Part shown: positions 36,561-44,946 of the stretch, one piece after another
Position numbering within the stretch: the first letter of the stretch is position 1
Layout: the number at the start of each line of letters is the position of its first letter
Assembly: GCF_018380615.1 (NCBI RefSeq)
Contig: NZ_JAGYVZ010000007.1
Span: forward strand, 62,001 to 126,000
Origin: Flavobacterium psychroterrae
Lineage (GTDB): Bacteria; Bacteroidota; Bacteroidia; Flavobacteriales; Flavobacteriaceae
Reading direction: 5' to 3'
Length of the DNA stretch: 64,000 nucleotides
Notes under the pieces: model-generated
The model's input: only the letters and a program-made list of their open reading frames with translations
Told to the model about the DNA's origin: nothing
Database searches by the model: none
Made by a program: the position numbers and the translations under genes

Positions 36561-36694
36561 CCAAGTAAATAATATATTAATTCCGTTTTTTTATAAAATT
36601 TTATTTAAAAGAATTGCGTTTTAGCCAGTAATTGTTTAAAGTTGCACAATATTTATTAAGAAGAAACAAACCCAGCTAAATCATTAAATCAAAG

Positions 36695-37747
36695 TTGACT
36701 GAAATTCAAAAATTAAAATTTGACATTAAGCTTAAAAATCACGTTTGGTTTTGGGGAAGCTACTTCACCCTTAACTTTTTACGATGGGGAGCGTACTTTA
36801 ATGATTATCCTTACTCGTTTAAATCAAATTTAATTGAGTTTTCCTTACACATTCCCTTAGTATATTTTAATCTTTTTGTTTTGGTTCCGCGTTACGTTCT
36901 AAAACAGAAATACATTACTTATACGTTTTCATTAATAGTAAGTTTGTTTGGTATTTATTTATTAAAAACCGCCTTAACTTATTATATCATTTCCGAAAAT
37001 ATCTGGCCAGAGGCAAACAGGGAATATCATCCTTTTGAAATCAACCATATTGTTGCCGTTTGTATTGGCGAATTGTATGTTCTTGCCATGGCTTCATCAG
37101 TTTATTTGACTTTAACCTGGTTAAGGGAACGCGAAAGAAACCGATCATTAAGAGAAAACCAATTCAAAATCAAGTTAAAGTATCTTGAAAATCAAATTCA
37201 GCCACATTTCTTTTTCAATACGCTAAATAATCTATACGCTTTATCATTAGAATCATCTGATAAAGTTCCCGATGTGATTATAAAACTGTCAAATTTGATG
37301 GAATATGTTTTATATGATGTAAAAGGAACCAAATTTGTTCCATTAATTAAAGAAATTGATTACATTCAAAATTATATCGAAATTGAGAAGTTACGCTTTG
37401 AAAACGTTGAGGTTACGGTCAATTTAGAATCCAATATCGAAGACATTGTTGTGCCTCCTTTAATATTCATTTCATTGGTCGAAAACGCCTTTAAACACGG
37501 AGGTGTGAACAATAATAATCTAAAAATTAAGATCAATTGTAAAGTTATCGACAACAAAATGTTAGATTTTGAAATCTTAAATAATTTTGTAAATTCACAA
37601 AATCTAAATGCTAAAGGCGGAATTGGCTTAGTGAATACTAAAAAGAGATTAAAATTAATTTATAAAAACGATTTCAGTTTAAAACATAAAACGAAATTAA
37701 ACTACTATATAATCCGTTTGCAAATACCTATTAATAATGAAGATTAA
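36695..37747 (+). CDS. LytS/YehU-type sensor histidine kinase of the chitin locus
   Basis: 350 residues beginning at a TTG (36695-36697); an in-frame TAA lies 18 bases upstream and no ATG occurs before residue ~132, so TTG is the best start. Four hydrophobic segments (about 17-36, 46-66, 73-98, 117-140) form the membrane sensor part. The His_kinase domain (PF06580 type) follows, with the phospho-acceptor His171 in QIQPHFFFNTLNNL and the ATP-binding N-box VENAFKHGG. There is no periplasmic sensor domain, so the signal is probably sensed in or at the membrane. It overlaps the response regulator gene by 11 bases and is divergent from susC. Confidence 0.92.
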   Translation: MTEIQKLKFDIKLKNHVWFWGSYFTLNFLRWGAYFNDYPYSFKSNLIEFSLHIPLVYFNLFVLVPRYVLKQKYITYTFSLIVSLFGIYLLKTALTYYIISENIWPEANREYHPFEINHIVAVCIGELYVLAMASSVYLTLTWLRERERNRSLRENQFKIKLKYLENQIQPHFFFNTLNNLYALSLESSDKVPDVIIKLSNLMEYVLYDVKGTKFVPLIKEIDYIQNYIEIEKLRFENVEVTVNLESNIEDIVVPPLIFISLVENAFKHGGVNNNNLKIKINCKVIDNKMLDFEILNNFVNSQNLNAKGGIGLVNTKKRLKLIYKNDFSLKHKTKLNYYIIRLQIPINNED

Positions 37748-38438
37748 ATGCGTGTTGATTGACGATGAGCCATTAGCTATCAAAGTCCTGCAAAATTATT
37801 TCATCAATTTTACAGATTTTGAGGTAATCGGCACCTTCAATAATTCTCTGGAAGCGCTTGATTTCATCAACAGTACTCCTGTCGATGCCGTATTTCTTGA
37901 CATTAACATGCCTATGATGACAGGTTTTGAACTCATTAGTTTAATCGAAAACAAAACCAAAGTAATCATAACCACAGCGTTTAGGGAGTTTGCTGCCGAA
38001 AGTTATGACCTTGATGTTTTAGATTATTTAGTAAAACCCATTCCGTTACCGCGATTTATAAAATGCATCAATAAAATCACTACCGAATACAATTTAAAAA
38101 ATAATATTAAGGTCGAAAACACAAAAGGCGACTCTCATATTTTTATCAAAGTCGATAAAAAAATGATGAAAATTAATATCGAGGAAATTTTATTTGTTGA
38201 AGGAATGAAGGAATACATAAAAGTTGTAACCCCTGATAAAACCTACATTACCCACAAATCCCTGACCTCATTATCTGAAGAATTACCTGCTGATCGATTT
38301 CTACGCATACATAAATCTTATGTAATTGCACTGAATAAAGTAAAATCTATTGAAGGAAATCGTATTCAAATCCAATCCTATACCATTCCCATAGGCAGAA
38401 ATTACAGCAAAGAGGTAAAAAACAAAATTCTTGAATAA
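37737..38438 (+). CDS. LytTR-type response regulator of the chitin locus
   Basis: 233 residues. The receiver domain spans 1-120 with acidic pair Asp9-Asp10, phospho-acceptor Asp55 (AVFLDINMP) and Lys in YLVKP. The LytTR DNA-binding domain spans about 135-233 (IEEILFVEGMKEYIKV, FLRIHKSYVIALNKVKSIEG, IPIGRNYSKEV). It is the cognate partner of the kinase in front (overlapping reading frames). LytTR domains bind pairs of 9-bp direct repeats; such pairs lie at both susC promoters, with a weaker form at the permease promoter. It is therefore the best candidate for regulator of the locus. Confidence 0.95.
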   Translation: MKIKCVLIDDEPLAIKVLQNYFINFTDFEVIGTFNNSLEALDFINSTPVDAVFLDINMPMMTGFELISLIENKTKVIITTAFREFAAESYDLDVLDYLVKPIPLPRFIKCINKITTEYNLKNNIKVENTKGDSHIFIKVDKKMMKINIEEILFVEGMKEYIKVVTPDKTYITHKSLTSLSEELPADRFLRIHKSYVIALNKVKSIEGNRIQIQSYTIPIGRNYSKEVKNKILE

Positions 38439-38500
38439 AATCTAATTCACAAATTCATTTTCTAACTAGGTATAAATTAACACATTGTTGAAAAAATGAT

Positions 38501-38570
38501 GCCGTTGGTTTAAATTTAACATTATTTGTGCCTTTTTATTTTTTTTTGATATACTTAACAAATATATTTA
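38501..38570 (+). promoter_or_regulatory. Promoter/operator of the GlcNAc permease gene
   Basis: GCCGTTGGT (38501-38509), then 11 bases, then a weak half-site ATTATTTGT (38521-38529). The likely -7 box TATATTTA is at 38563-38570. The distance from the first half-site to the -7 box is 53 bases, as at both susC promoters. Confidence 0.55.
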
Positions 38571-38617
38571 CGGTCTTCAAAAAACAATAAAATAAAAAAT
38601 TAACCTTATTTAAAATT

Positions 38618-40072
38618 ATGAGTTCAGAAAATGTACAAACCAAGTGGGGACAGTTTATTCCCCTTGTTATCGTATTCTTCTTTTGGGGATTTGTTGCCGC
38701 AAGTAACGATATCCTAATTCCTGTTTTTAAAACAGCCTTCAATTTATCACAAGGAGAAAGTCAATTAGTATCATTAGCATTTTATATTGCTTACACAGTT
38801 GGATCTCTTATATATATGGGAATCTCTGCTTTAATCAAAGAAGATTTAGTGAACAGAATAGGATATAAAAATGGTCTTTCGCTAGGTTTATTAATTTCTG
38901 CAGTAGGAACATTATTATTTTATCCGGCTGCTAATACCGGATCATTTCCTTTAATGTTATCCGGATTATTTATTGTAGCCTTAGGTTTTTCATTACAACA
39001 AACAGTTGCAAACCCTTTAGCAATTGCTTTAGGTCCTATTAAAACCGGATCTCAACGTTTAACTCTAGCAGGAGGAATAAACAATTTAGGAACTACAATT
39101 GGACCCTTAATTGTAACTTTTGCTATTTTCGGATCAAGCACAGGAGCTTCTACTTTAAGTATCGAAAGCGTAAAAATCCCTTATTTAATACTTGGTTTAG
39201 CATTTTTATTAGTTGCTATTTTATTAAAATTCTCTTCTTTACCTGACAGACCAGCTTTAATAGAAGAAGAAATTGCTACAGATGGCGTAACTGCAAAAAG
39301 TTCAGCATTACAATATCCACAATTAGTTATGGGAATGATTGCGATCTTCCTTTATGTTGGTGTTGAAGTTTCTACAGCAAGTAATTTACCTGCTTATATG
39401 GAATCTCTAATAAATGCAAAAACAGGCGTTCTTTATACTTTACAGGAAATTTCACCTTACATCTCTCTTTATTGGGCAAGTTTAATGATCGGAAGATGGA
39501 CTGGTGCAATTGAAGCTTTTACAGAAAAAGCAAGCTTACAACAAATATTACGTTTTGTTGCGCCTTATTTAGCATTTGGAGTATTTTTAGGCGTAAATGC
39601 AATTGCGAAACATGATTTGACACCATTTTATATCTATGGATTAATCATCTTGGTATTAATTGCTGCTGATATTGCCAGCAAAGGAAATCCTGCAAGAATG
39701 TTACTAATATTTTCTTTATTAGGAATTATTGCATTAGCGATCGGAATGTCAACTAATGGTATTGTAAGTATTTATGCTTTCACAAGCGTTGGTTTATTCT
39801 GTAGTACACTTTGGCCATGTATCTTTACATTAGCTGTAAGCGGATTAGGAAAAAACACAAGTCAGGGAAGTAGTTTCTTGATTATGATGATTATGGGTGG
39901 TGGAGTTATCAGCTGGCTGCAAGGTTTTGCATCAGAATTTATTGGTATTCACAGTAGTTATTTAGTTGGAGTTGTATGTTTTGCTTACCTTGCATTTTAT
40001 GCCTGGAGCGTAAGCGGAATCCTTAAAAAACAAGGAATCAATTTTGACAAAAAACTTTCAGGAGGTCACTAA
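38618..40072 (+). CDS. nagP: MFS sugar permease, probable N-acetylglucosamine transporter
   Basis: 484 residues with twelve predicted membrane helices. It belongs to the FucP/FHS branch of the major facilitator superfamily (FIPLVIVFFFWGFVAASNDILIPVF, ALGFSLQQTVANPLA, FLYVGVEVSTASNLPAY). NagP-type proteins of this branch bring GlcNAc across the cytoplasmic membrane. The chitin-locus position and the shared promoter element support that substrate, though it cannot be proved from sequence. Its own promoter lies in the 179-base gap after the regulator gene. A strong terminator follows. Confidence 0.88.
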   Translation: MSSENVQTKWGQFIPLVIVFFFWGFVAASNDILIPVFKTAFNLSQGESQLVSLAFYIAYTVGSLIYMGISALIKEDLVNRIGYKNGLSLGLLISAVGTLLFYPAANTGSFPLMLSGLFIVALGFSLQQTVANPLAIALGPIKTGSQRLTLAGGINNLGTTIGPLIVTFAIFGSSTGASTLSIESVKIPYLILGLAFLLVAILLKFSSLPDRPALIEEEIATDGVTAKSSALQYPQLVMGMIAIFLYVGVEVSTASNLPAYMESLINAKTGVLYTLQEISPYISLYWASLMIGRWTGAIEAFTEKASLQQILRFVAPYLAFGVFLGVNAIAKHDLTPFYIYGLIILVLIAADIASKGNPARMLLIFSLLGIIALAIGMSTNGIVSIYAFTSVGLFCSTLWPCIFTLAVSGLGKNTSQGSSFLIMMIMGGGVISWLQGFASEFIGIHSSYLVGVVCFAYLAFYAWSVSGILKKQGINFDKKLSGGH

Positions 40073-40091
40073 TTCAAAATAAAAAACAATA

Positions 40092-40137
40092 AAAAAATCC
40101 CAAATTCCAATTCTTAAATTGAAATTTGGGATTTTTT
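40092..40137 (+). terminator. Terminator after the permease gene
   Basis: Perfect 15-bp stem (40092-40106 with 40123-40137) ending in T6, 20 bases past the stop codon. Low-complexity AACCTTTG/AACTCAG repeats fill 40190-40265. Confidence 0.9.
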
Positions 40138-40273
40138 ATTTACAACTATATTATTTAAACCCCACAGCTTTTAAAAACCACTCAGTTTAATATATTAAGT
40201 CAAAACCTCTGAACCTTTGCATCTTTGAACCTTTGTACTTAAAAACTCAGCAACTCAGAACCTTAGAAAAAAG

Positions 40274-40771
40274 CTACTTCGCATTAATTACATTCTCCAA
40301 ATTCTTTTTAAAAACAGCCTTATTTTGCGCCGTTAAGGTATAAACAACATCTTTATCAGCGTGAATTATCACCTTATCGATATTTGCTTCTAAAAGTGCT
40401 TTAGGATCTTTTATTTTCAGCGTACAAGCGCCATCAAAATAACCATCTTCTTCAATAATTTTTTTAGCGTCGATAATAGTTCCATCAGTTAAAACTGCCG
40501 ATATAGTCATTGTATTATTCAATATCTTCGAATAAAAACCATCCATAACCAACAACAATCGGTACGTATTTTTTAATTCCGGACCTTTAAACTCATGACG
40601 GGTAATATTATACCGCAAACCTTTCGCCAGAGTCTGAAATTGTTTCGAGCAATCCAGCTCAAAACTAGCCACGTCGCCCGCTTCATTAACATGCTTTAAA
40701 ATTTTAGCCGCCTGAGCATTTACAGCCATATTTCCAATCAAAAAAACTAAAACCAAGATAAATTTTTTCAT
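40274..40771 (-). CDS. Secreted hypothetical protein
   Basis: 165 residues from the ATG at 40771 (MKKFILVLVFLIGNMAVNAQ, good signal peptide); an ATG seven codons upstream would spoil it. The mature part is beta-rich (VASFELDCSKQFQTLAKGLRYNITRHEF, YRLLLVMDGFYSKIL, VIIHADKDVVYTLTA) with a single pair of Cys. No domain is recognised. Probably periplasmic. It shares direction with transaldolase, 90 bases downstream of it, but a terminator lies between. Confidence 0.7.
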   Translation of the reverse strand: MKKFILVLVFLIGNMAVNAQAAKILKHVNEAGDVASFELDCSKQFQTLAKGLRYNITRHEFKGPELKNTYRLLLVMDGFYSKILNNTMTISAVLTDGTIIDAKKIIEEDGYFDGACTLKIKDPKALLEANIDKVIIHADKDVVYTLTAQNKAVFKKNLENVINAK

Positions 40772-40804
40772 ATATAATTCTTTTTGAGACATATAAATAT
40801 AAAA

Positions 40805-40840
40805 AAAATCGTCATCTTTCTATTGAAAAATGACGATTTT
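40805..40840 (-). terminator. Terminator of the transaldolase gene
   Basis: Perfect 11-bp stem (40805-40815 with 40830-40840). On the minus strand it is followed by a T-run (A-run 40801-40808 on plus). Confidence 0.8.
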
Positions 40841-40861
40841 AAGAATTATTTATCTAAAGTA

Positions 40862-41518
40862 TTACTTATTTCCTTTTTCGAAATCAGCAACAAATTGAGC
40901 CAATCCAATATCAGTTAGCGGGTGTTTCAACAATCCGTAAATTGCAGAAAGCGGTCCGGTCATAACATCAGCACCAATTTTAGCACAATTTACAATATGC
41001 ATTGTATGACGCACAGAAGCAGCTAAAATTTGAGTTTCGTAACCATAGTTATCATAAATCAATCTGATTTCTTCAATCAAATTCAATCCATCAGTTGATA
41101 CATCATCTAAACGACCAATAAAAGGAGAAACATAAGTAGCTCCGGCTTTTGCAGCCAATAAAGCCTGACCTGCAGAAAACACAAGTGTAACGTTTGTTTT
41201 GATTCCTTTATCAGAGAAATATTTTGCAGCCATCACACCCTCTTTTGTCATAGGTAATTTCACCACGATTTGCTCATGTAATTCCGCTAATTCTTCACCT
41301 TCCTTGATCATTCCATCATAATCCAGCGCATTAACTTCAGCACTAACATCACCTTCAACAAGATTACAAATGTCAACATAATGCTTTAAAATGCTGTTTT
41401 TCCCGGTAATACCTTCTTTTGCCATCAATGACGGATTAGTCGTTACACCATCTAAAACACCTAAAGCCTGTGCTTCTTTAATCTGAGCTAAATTAGCTGT
41501 GTCAATAAAAAATTTCAT
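40862..41518 (-). CDS. tal: Transaldolase, small TalC/FSA-type
   Basis: 218 residues, single beta/alpha barrel. Schiff-base Lys87 is in VVKLPMT; FIDTANL and [11 protein letters not shown] are family blocks. In this subfamily, fructose-6-phosphate aldolases have Gln and Tyr where transaldolases have Glu and Phe. Here the positions are Glu61 (SAEVNA) and Phe114 (TLVFSAGQA), so I call it transaldolase, a non-oxidative pentose phosphate enzyme, rather than FSA. Alone in its transcription unit. Confidence 0.88.
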   Translation of the reverse strand: MKFFIDTANLAQIKEAQALGVLDGVTTNPSLMAKEGITGKNSILKHYVDICNLVEGDVSAEVNALDYDGMIKEGEELAELHEQIVVKLPMTKEGVMAAKYFSDKGIKTNVTLVFSAGQALLAAKAGATYVSPFIGRLDDVSTDGLNLIEEIRLIYDNYGYETQILAASVRHTMHIVNCAKIGADVMTGPLSAIYGLLKHPLTDIGLAQFVADFEKGNK

Positions 41519-41548
41519 AATTATATCTATTTAATTGTGTTCATTTTT

Positions 41549-41640
41549 TGGGCGTTCCCCAAGGGTCGGGCTATCCACTATATCTTTTATTTTTCTAAAG
41601 AAAAAAAATAAAAGGATATCGTTCCTATCCCTAACGCAAA
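41549..41640. repeat. Repeat family A, copy 2
   Basis: On the minus strand: AGGGATAGGAACGATATCC-TTTTA, variable centre rich in A/T (TTTTTTCTTTAGAAAAA), then TAAAAGATATAGTGGATAGC. Same shoulders as 15259-15337 but a different palindromic centre. Confidence 0.8.
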
Positions 41641-41784
41641 TTCCGTGCGAAATTACGATTTATAATTTCCATAAAATAAAAAACTAAAAAAAAATTCTAA
41701 AAACCAGAATCCATTAGTGGTAATCATGTAAGATGTAACCAATTTTATTTTTGTACTTTTATACCATCAAAATTCCCCCCAAAA

Positions 41785-43071
41785 GTGCTAGAAGATAATT
41801 TCAAACAAGATATAGTCAATATCGGGAACATATCAATTGTTCCTACTCTACTCAACGTTATTTGCCAAACAACCGGAATGGGTTTTGCAGCAATAGCGCG
41901 GGTTACTGAGGATCGATGGATAACTTGCAGCGTTCAGGACAACGTTCTTTTTGGTTTAAAACCAGGAGACGAATTAAAAATAAAAACAACGATTTGCAAC
42001 GAAATCAGGAAAGATCCAAAACCTGTAATAATCGACAATGTAAGCGAAGATCCCCATTATCACGATCATCATACTCCAGCAATGTATAAATTACAGAGCT
42101 ATATTTCTGTACCCATTATTCGTCAGGACGGAACATTTTTTGGAACTTTATGTGCCATTGACCCAAAACCAAACAGCCTGAAAGAATTCAGAATTAGCGA
42201 AATGTTCAATTTATTTGCTCTGCTAATTTCGTTTCACCTTTCGGCAATTGAACAATCAGTAGAAAATAAGCAGGTTTTAAAAGAAAAAACGAATCTTCTT
42301 AAAAAAACAGTTGATGAGAAAAAAAGTATCGAGAAAAAACTGATTGAAAAAAATATCTCACTTGAAAAAATGAACAGTGAGCTAGAAGCTTTCAACTATA
42401 TTTCAAGCCACGATTTGCAGGAACCTTTAAGAAAAATCCAGCTTTTTACAGACACAATTGAACGAGAAGAATCCAGCAATTTATCCGAAAAAGGAAAAGC
42501 TGCTTTTCATAAAATCAAGACTTCGGCTTTTAGAATGCAAAACCTTATAAATGATCTTTTAATCTATTCTAAAACGAAATTTGACGATAGAAAGTTCGTA
42601 GTAAAAGACTTAAATATTATCGCTAAAGATGTTATTGAAGATCTTACCAATGAGTTTGAAAACAAAAATGTAACTTTTGATATACAGGAATTAGGAAAAC
42701 TCTCCATAATAGAATTTCAATTCAGGCAATTGCTTTATAATCTTATCAATAACTCATTAAAATTTGCAAGCCCTGACCGAAATTTAGTCATAACGGTATC
42801 AGCAAAAATCACAAATGGACAATTAGAAAAGCTTTCGCCGCTTACTAAATATTATACAATAACAATTGCAGATAACGGTATTGGGTTCGAGCCAACATAT
42901 AGCGAAAAGATATTTGGACTTTTCCAGGCATTGCACACTAAACCCTTGAAAAGTACCGGAATTGGACTTACTATAGTAAAACGAATTGTAGAAAACCATA
43001 ACGGTTTTATTAAAGCAGAAGGAGCTTTAAATCAAGGAGCAAAATTTGATATTTTTATTCCGATAGAATAA
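41785..43071 (+). CDS. GAF-domain sensor histidine kinase
   Basis: 428 residues from a GTG start (41785). A GAF domain (about 10-155; QSYISVPIIRQDGTFFGTLCAIDP) is followed by a coiled-coil linker (about 158-200), a HisKA helix pair with phospho-acceptor His209 (ISSHDLQEPLRK), and HATPase_c with NLINNSLKFA, ADNGIGFEP and GIGLTIVKRIV. Soluble, so it senses a cytoplasmic ligand. No response regulator lies next to it (orphan). The last codons form one arm of a 24-bp perfect inverted repeat reaching beyond the stop codon. Confidence 0.9.
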   Translation: MLEDNFKQDIVNIGNISIVPTLLNVICQTTGMGFAAIARVTEDRWITCSVQDNVLFGLKPGDELKIKTTICNEIRKDPKPVIIDNVSEDPHYHDHHTPAMYKLQSYISVPIIRQDGTFFGTLCAIDPKPNSLKEFRISEMFNLFALLISFHLSAIEQSVENKQVLKEKTNLLKKTVDEKKSIEKKLIEKNISLEKMNSELEAFNYISSHDLQEPLRKIQLFTDTIEREESSNLSEKGKAAFHKIKTSAFRMQNLINDLLIYSKTKFDDRKFVVKDLNIIAKDVIEDLTNEFENKNVTFDIQELGKLSIIEFQFRQLLYNLINNSLKFASPDRNLVITVSAKITNGQLEKLSPLTKYYTITIADNGIGFEPTYSEKIFGLFQALHTKPLKSTGIGLTIVKRIVENHNGFIKAEGALNQGAKFDIFIPIE

Positions 43072-43090
43072 AAATATCAAATTTTGCTCC
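43036..43090. repeat. Perfect 24-bp inverted repeat overlapping the kinase stop codon
   Basis: Left arm 43036-43059 codes the kinase C-terminus; right arm 43067-43090 contains its TAA (43069-43071); loop CCGATAG. All 24 pairs match. Located between convergent genes (SDR stop at 43102), so it may end both transcripts although no U-tract follows. Confidence 0.9.
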
Positions 43091-43101
43091 CACTCTATTT
43101 A

Positions 43102-43905
43102 TTATAACTTATAATGATTCATTAACATCTTTTCATAGATTTTATCCGGAAGCGCGCGCTTTAAAACAATCGAAAACTTCTGCATAAAAGCACCTACTTT
43201 ATAATGTACGTTTGGTTTTTTCTGCTGCATGATTTTATAAACTGCTTCTGCCATTTCGTTAGGATTACTTCCCGCATCAACATGTTCGTTCATAGTTGCA
43301 AGCGTATCACCATAGACTTTTTCATAAGCAGAACCTTTTACAACCGGCGCATGGTAACGACCTGAAGCAATATTTGTTGCAAAATCGCCAGGTGCTACAT
43401 TTGTAATTTCGATTCCAAATGACTTTACTTCCATACGCAAAGCCTCGGTAATTAATTCTAATGCCCCTTTTGATGCTGAATAAACGCTACGATAAGGCAA
43501 TCCCATATAAGCAGCAATCGACGTAATATTAATAATCAAACCAGATTTTTGTTCCCGCATTTGTGGCAAAACCGCTTTCATAACTTCAATTGGACCAAAA
43601 AAATTGGTTTCAAAATTATTCCTGATTTCCTGCGTCGGGATTTCCTCTAACGGTCCTGTGATTCCAACACCAGCATTATTAATTACAACATCTAATCGAC
43701 CGGAAGTGGCAATAATTTTAGCCACGGCAGATTGAATTGATTCAGCATTTCGAACATCTAAAGCAATCAATGGAAAAATTGAATTGAATACCTTTTCAGG
43801 ATTTCGACTCGTTCCATAAACCACGAAACCTTTTTTATGTAAAAATTCTCCAATTGATTTTCCAATCCCTGAGGATCCTCCGGTAATTAAAACGACTTTA
43901 TTCAT
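43102..43905 (-). CDS. Short-chain dehydrogenase/reductase
   Basis: 267 residues, classical SDR. The NAD(P) motif is TGGSSGIGK (residues 8-16), then NNAG (VINNAGVG), and the catalytic Tyr-x-x-x-Lys in YSASKGALE with the upstream Ser (NITSIAA). The Arg of TSRNPEK after strand 2 hints at NADPH. Substrate unknown. Convergent with the GAF kinase gene, 30 bases apart. Confidence 0.9.
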   Translation of the reverse strand: MNKVVLITGGSSGIGKSIGEFLHKKGFVVYGTSRNPEKVFNSIFPLIALDVRNAESIQSAVAKIIATSGRLDVVINNAGVGITGPLEEIPTQEIRNNFETNFFGPIEVMKAVLPQMREQKSGLIINITSIAAYMGLPYRSVYSASKGALELITEALRMEVKSFGIEITNVAPGDFATNIASGRYHAPVVKGSAYEKVYGDTLATMNEHVDAGSNPNEMAEAVYKIMQQKKPNVHYKVGAFMQKFSIVLKRALPDKIYEKMLMNHYKL

Positions 43906-43989
43906 TTAACTAATTATATTATTTCATTAATATTCTAAATTTCCGGTAAAAACCAGAAAACACTTTAAACTAAAGTGACAAACACAAAT

Positions 43990-44943
43990 TTACTTTTCCT
44001 TATTAAGTATTTCGGCAATTTTTTTTGAAAAAACACCTACACCAACCTTATTCATATGCATTGAATTATAAAAGTTTCCTTTATCAAAACATAAAGAATC
44101 TTTTGAAAAATTATAATATTTTATTTCATTGTCCATTGAAATCTTCCTTATAATACTGTTTATCCCTTTTTTATTAAATGCCATATACTCACTTGATTTA
44201 TAATAAGATGGAGACTCAACAAAAATCACTTTTATATTGTTAGCTTTACAATCTCTAATTATTTCACGTAAAACAGCCAATCCTTTTTTATAATTCTTTA
44301 CAGAAAATATATCTTTTGCTTTATCTCTTTTGATAATTTTATTAAAACTCAACTGATCTTTTTGTATCCAATTTATATCGTTTTCAACATATCCATTCAC
44401 ATTATTAGAACAAAAATCAGGATTGCTTAATGATTTGATTTGATTGTAAACATTCATTTTGTATCCCCTGTATTTATAAATCGGAATAAACTTCTCAAAA
44501 TAATAGTCTTTATCTACACCTTTTGCAACTTCTCCATATTCATTTGTATTTAAATAAGGTAAATATTGAAATTTATTAAATAAACTTTCAGAGTCCAGTA
44601 ATGAATTATAATCTAATACTAAAATTTTAGCCTTTTTATTATGATTAAGATATGATTTCCATCTAATTTTCAAAAGATTATAATGTGTACCGCTTAATCC
44701 AATGTTATAAGTTTTCAACCCTGTTATATTTTTTATAATTTGAGTATCATAATGCACCTCTGCTCTGGATGTTCCTAAAACAACCACTTCTGCCTGAACT
44801 TCACCTTCAAATATATGATGCCAGGTATTATTATTACAACAACTGTCCTTTTTTAAATAAAAATCAATTATTAATTGCAATCCGGACAATAGCAAATATA
44901 TTACAACAGTCGTACTTGTCAATTTTAAAATAAATTTTCTCAT
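43990..44943 (-). CDS. SGNH-like protein paired with the MBOAT acyltransferase
   Basis: 317 residues: N-terminal membrane anchor (about 8-29) and an extracytoplasmic alpha/beta domain. Block I is VVVLGTSRAEVHYD (Ser in GTSRA), and a C-terminal block with MHMNKVGVGVF holds the likely catalytic His. This is the pattern of DltD/AlgX-like SGNH acyl-transfer partners. It begins 3 bases after the MBOAT stop codon, so the two form one unit. The acceptor (an exopolysaccharide, a wall polymer or a lipid) cannot be told. No polysaccharide genes are near. Confidence 0.7.
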   Translation of the reverse strand: MRKFILKLTSTTVVIYLLLSGLQLIIDFYLKKDSCCNNNTWHHIFEGEVQAEVVVLGTSRAEVHYDTQIIKNITGLKTYNIGLSGTHYNLLKIRWKSYLNHNKKAKILVLDYNSLLDSESLFNKFQYLPYLNTNEYGEVAKGVDKDYYFEKFIPIYKYRGYKMNVYNQIKSLSNPDFCSNNVNGYVENDINWIQKDQLSFNKIIKRDKAKDIFSVKNYKKGLAVLREIIRDCKANNIKVIFVESPSYYKSSEYMAFNKKGINSIIRKISMDNEIKYYNFSKDSLCFDKGNFYNSMHMNKVGVGVFSKKIAEILNKEK

Positions 44944-44946
44944 AGT

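Noticed and set aside
16106..40072. Chitin locus as an undescribed system
   Set aside because: Gene order and protein types match the chitin utilization locus already described in F. johnsoniae; only the promoter architecture seems new.
40862..41518. Fructose-6-phosphate aldolase
   Set aside because: Glu61 and Phe114 are at the positions that separate transaldolases from FSA (Gln, Tyr).
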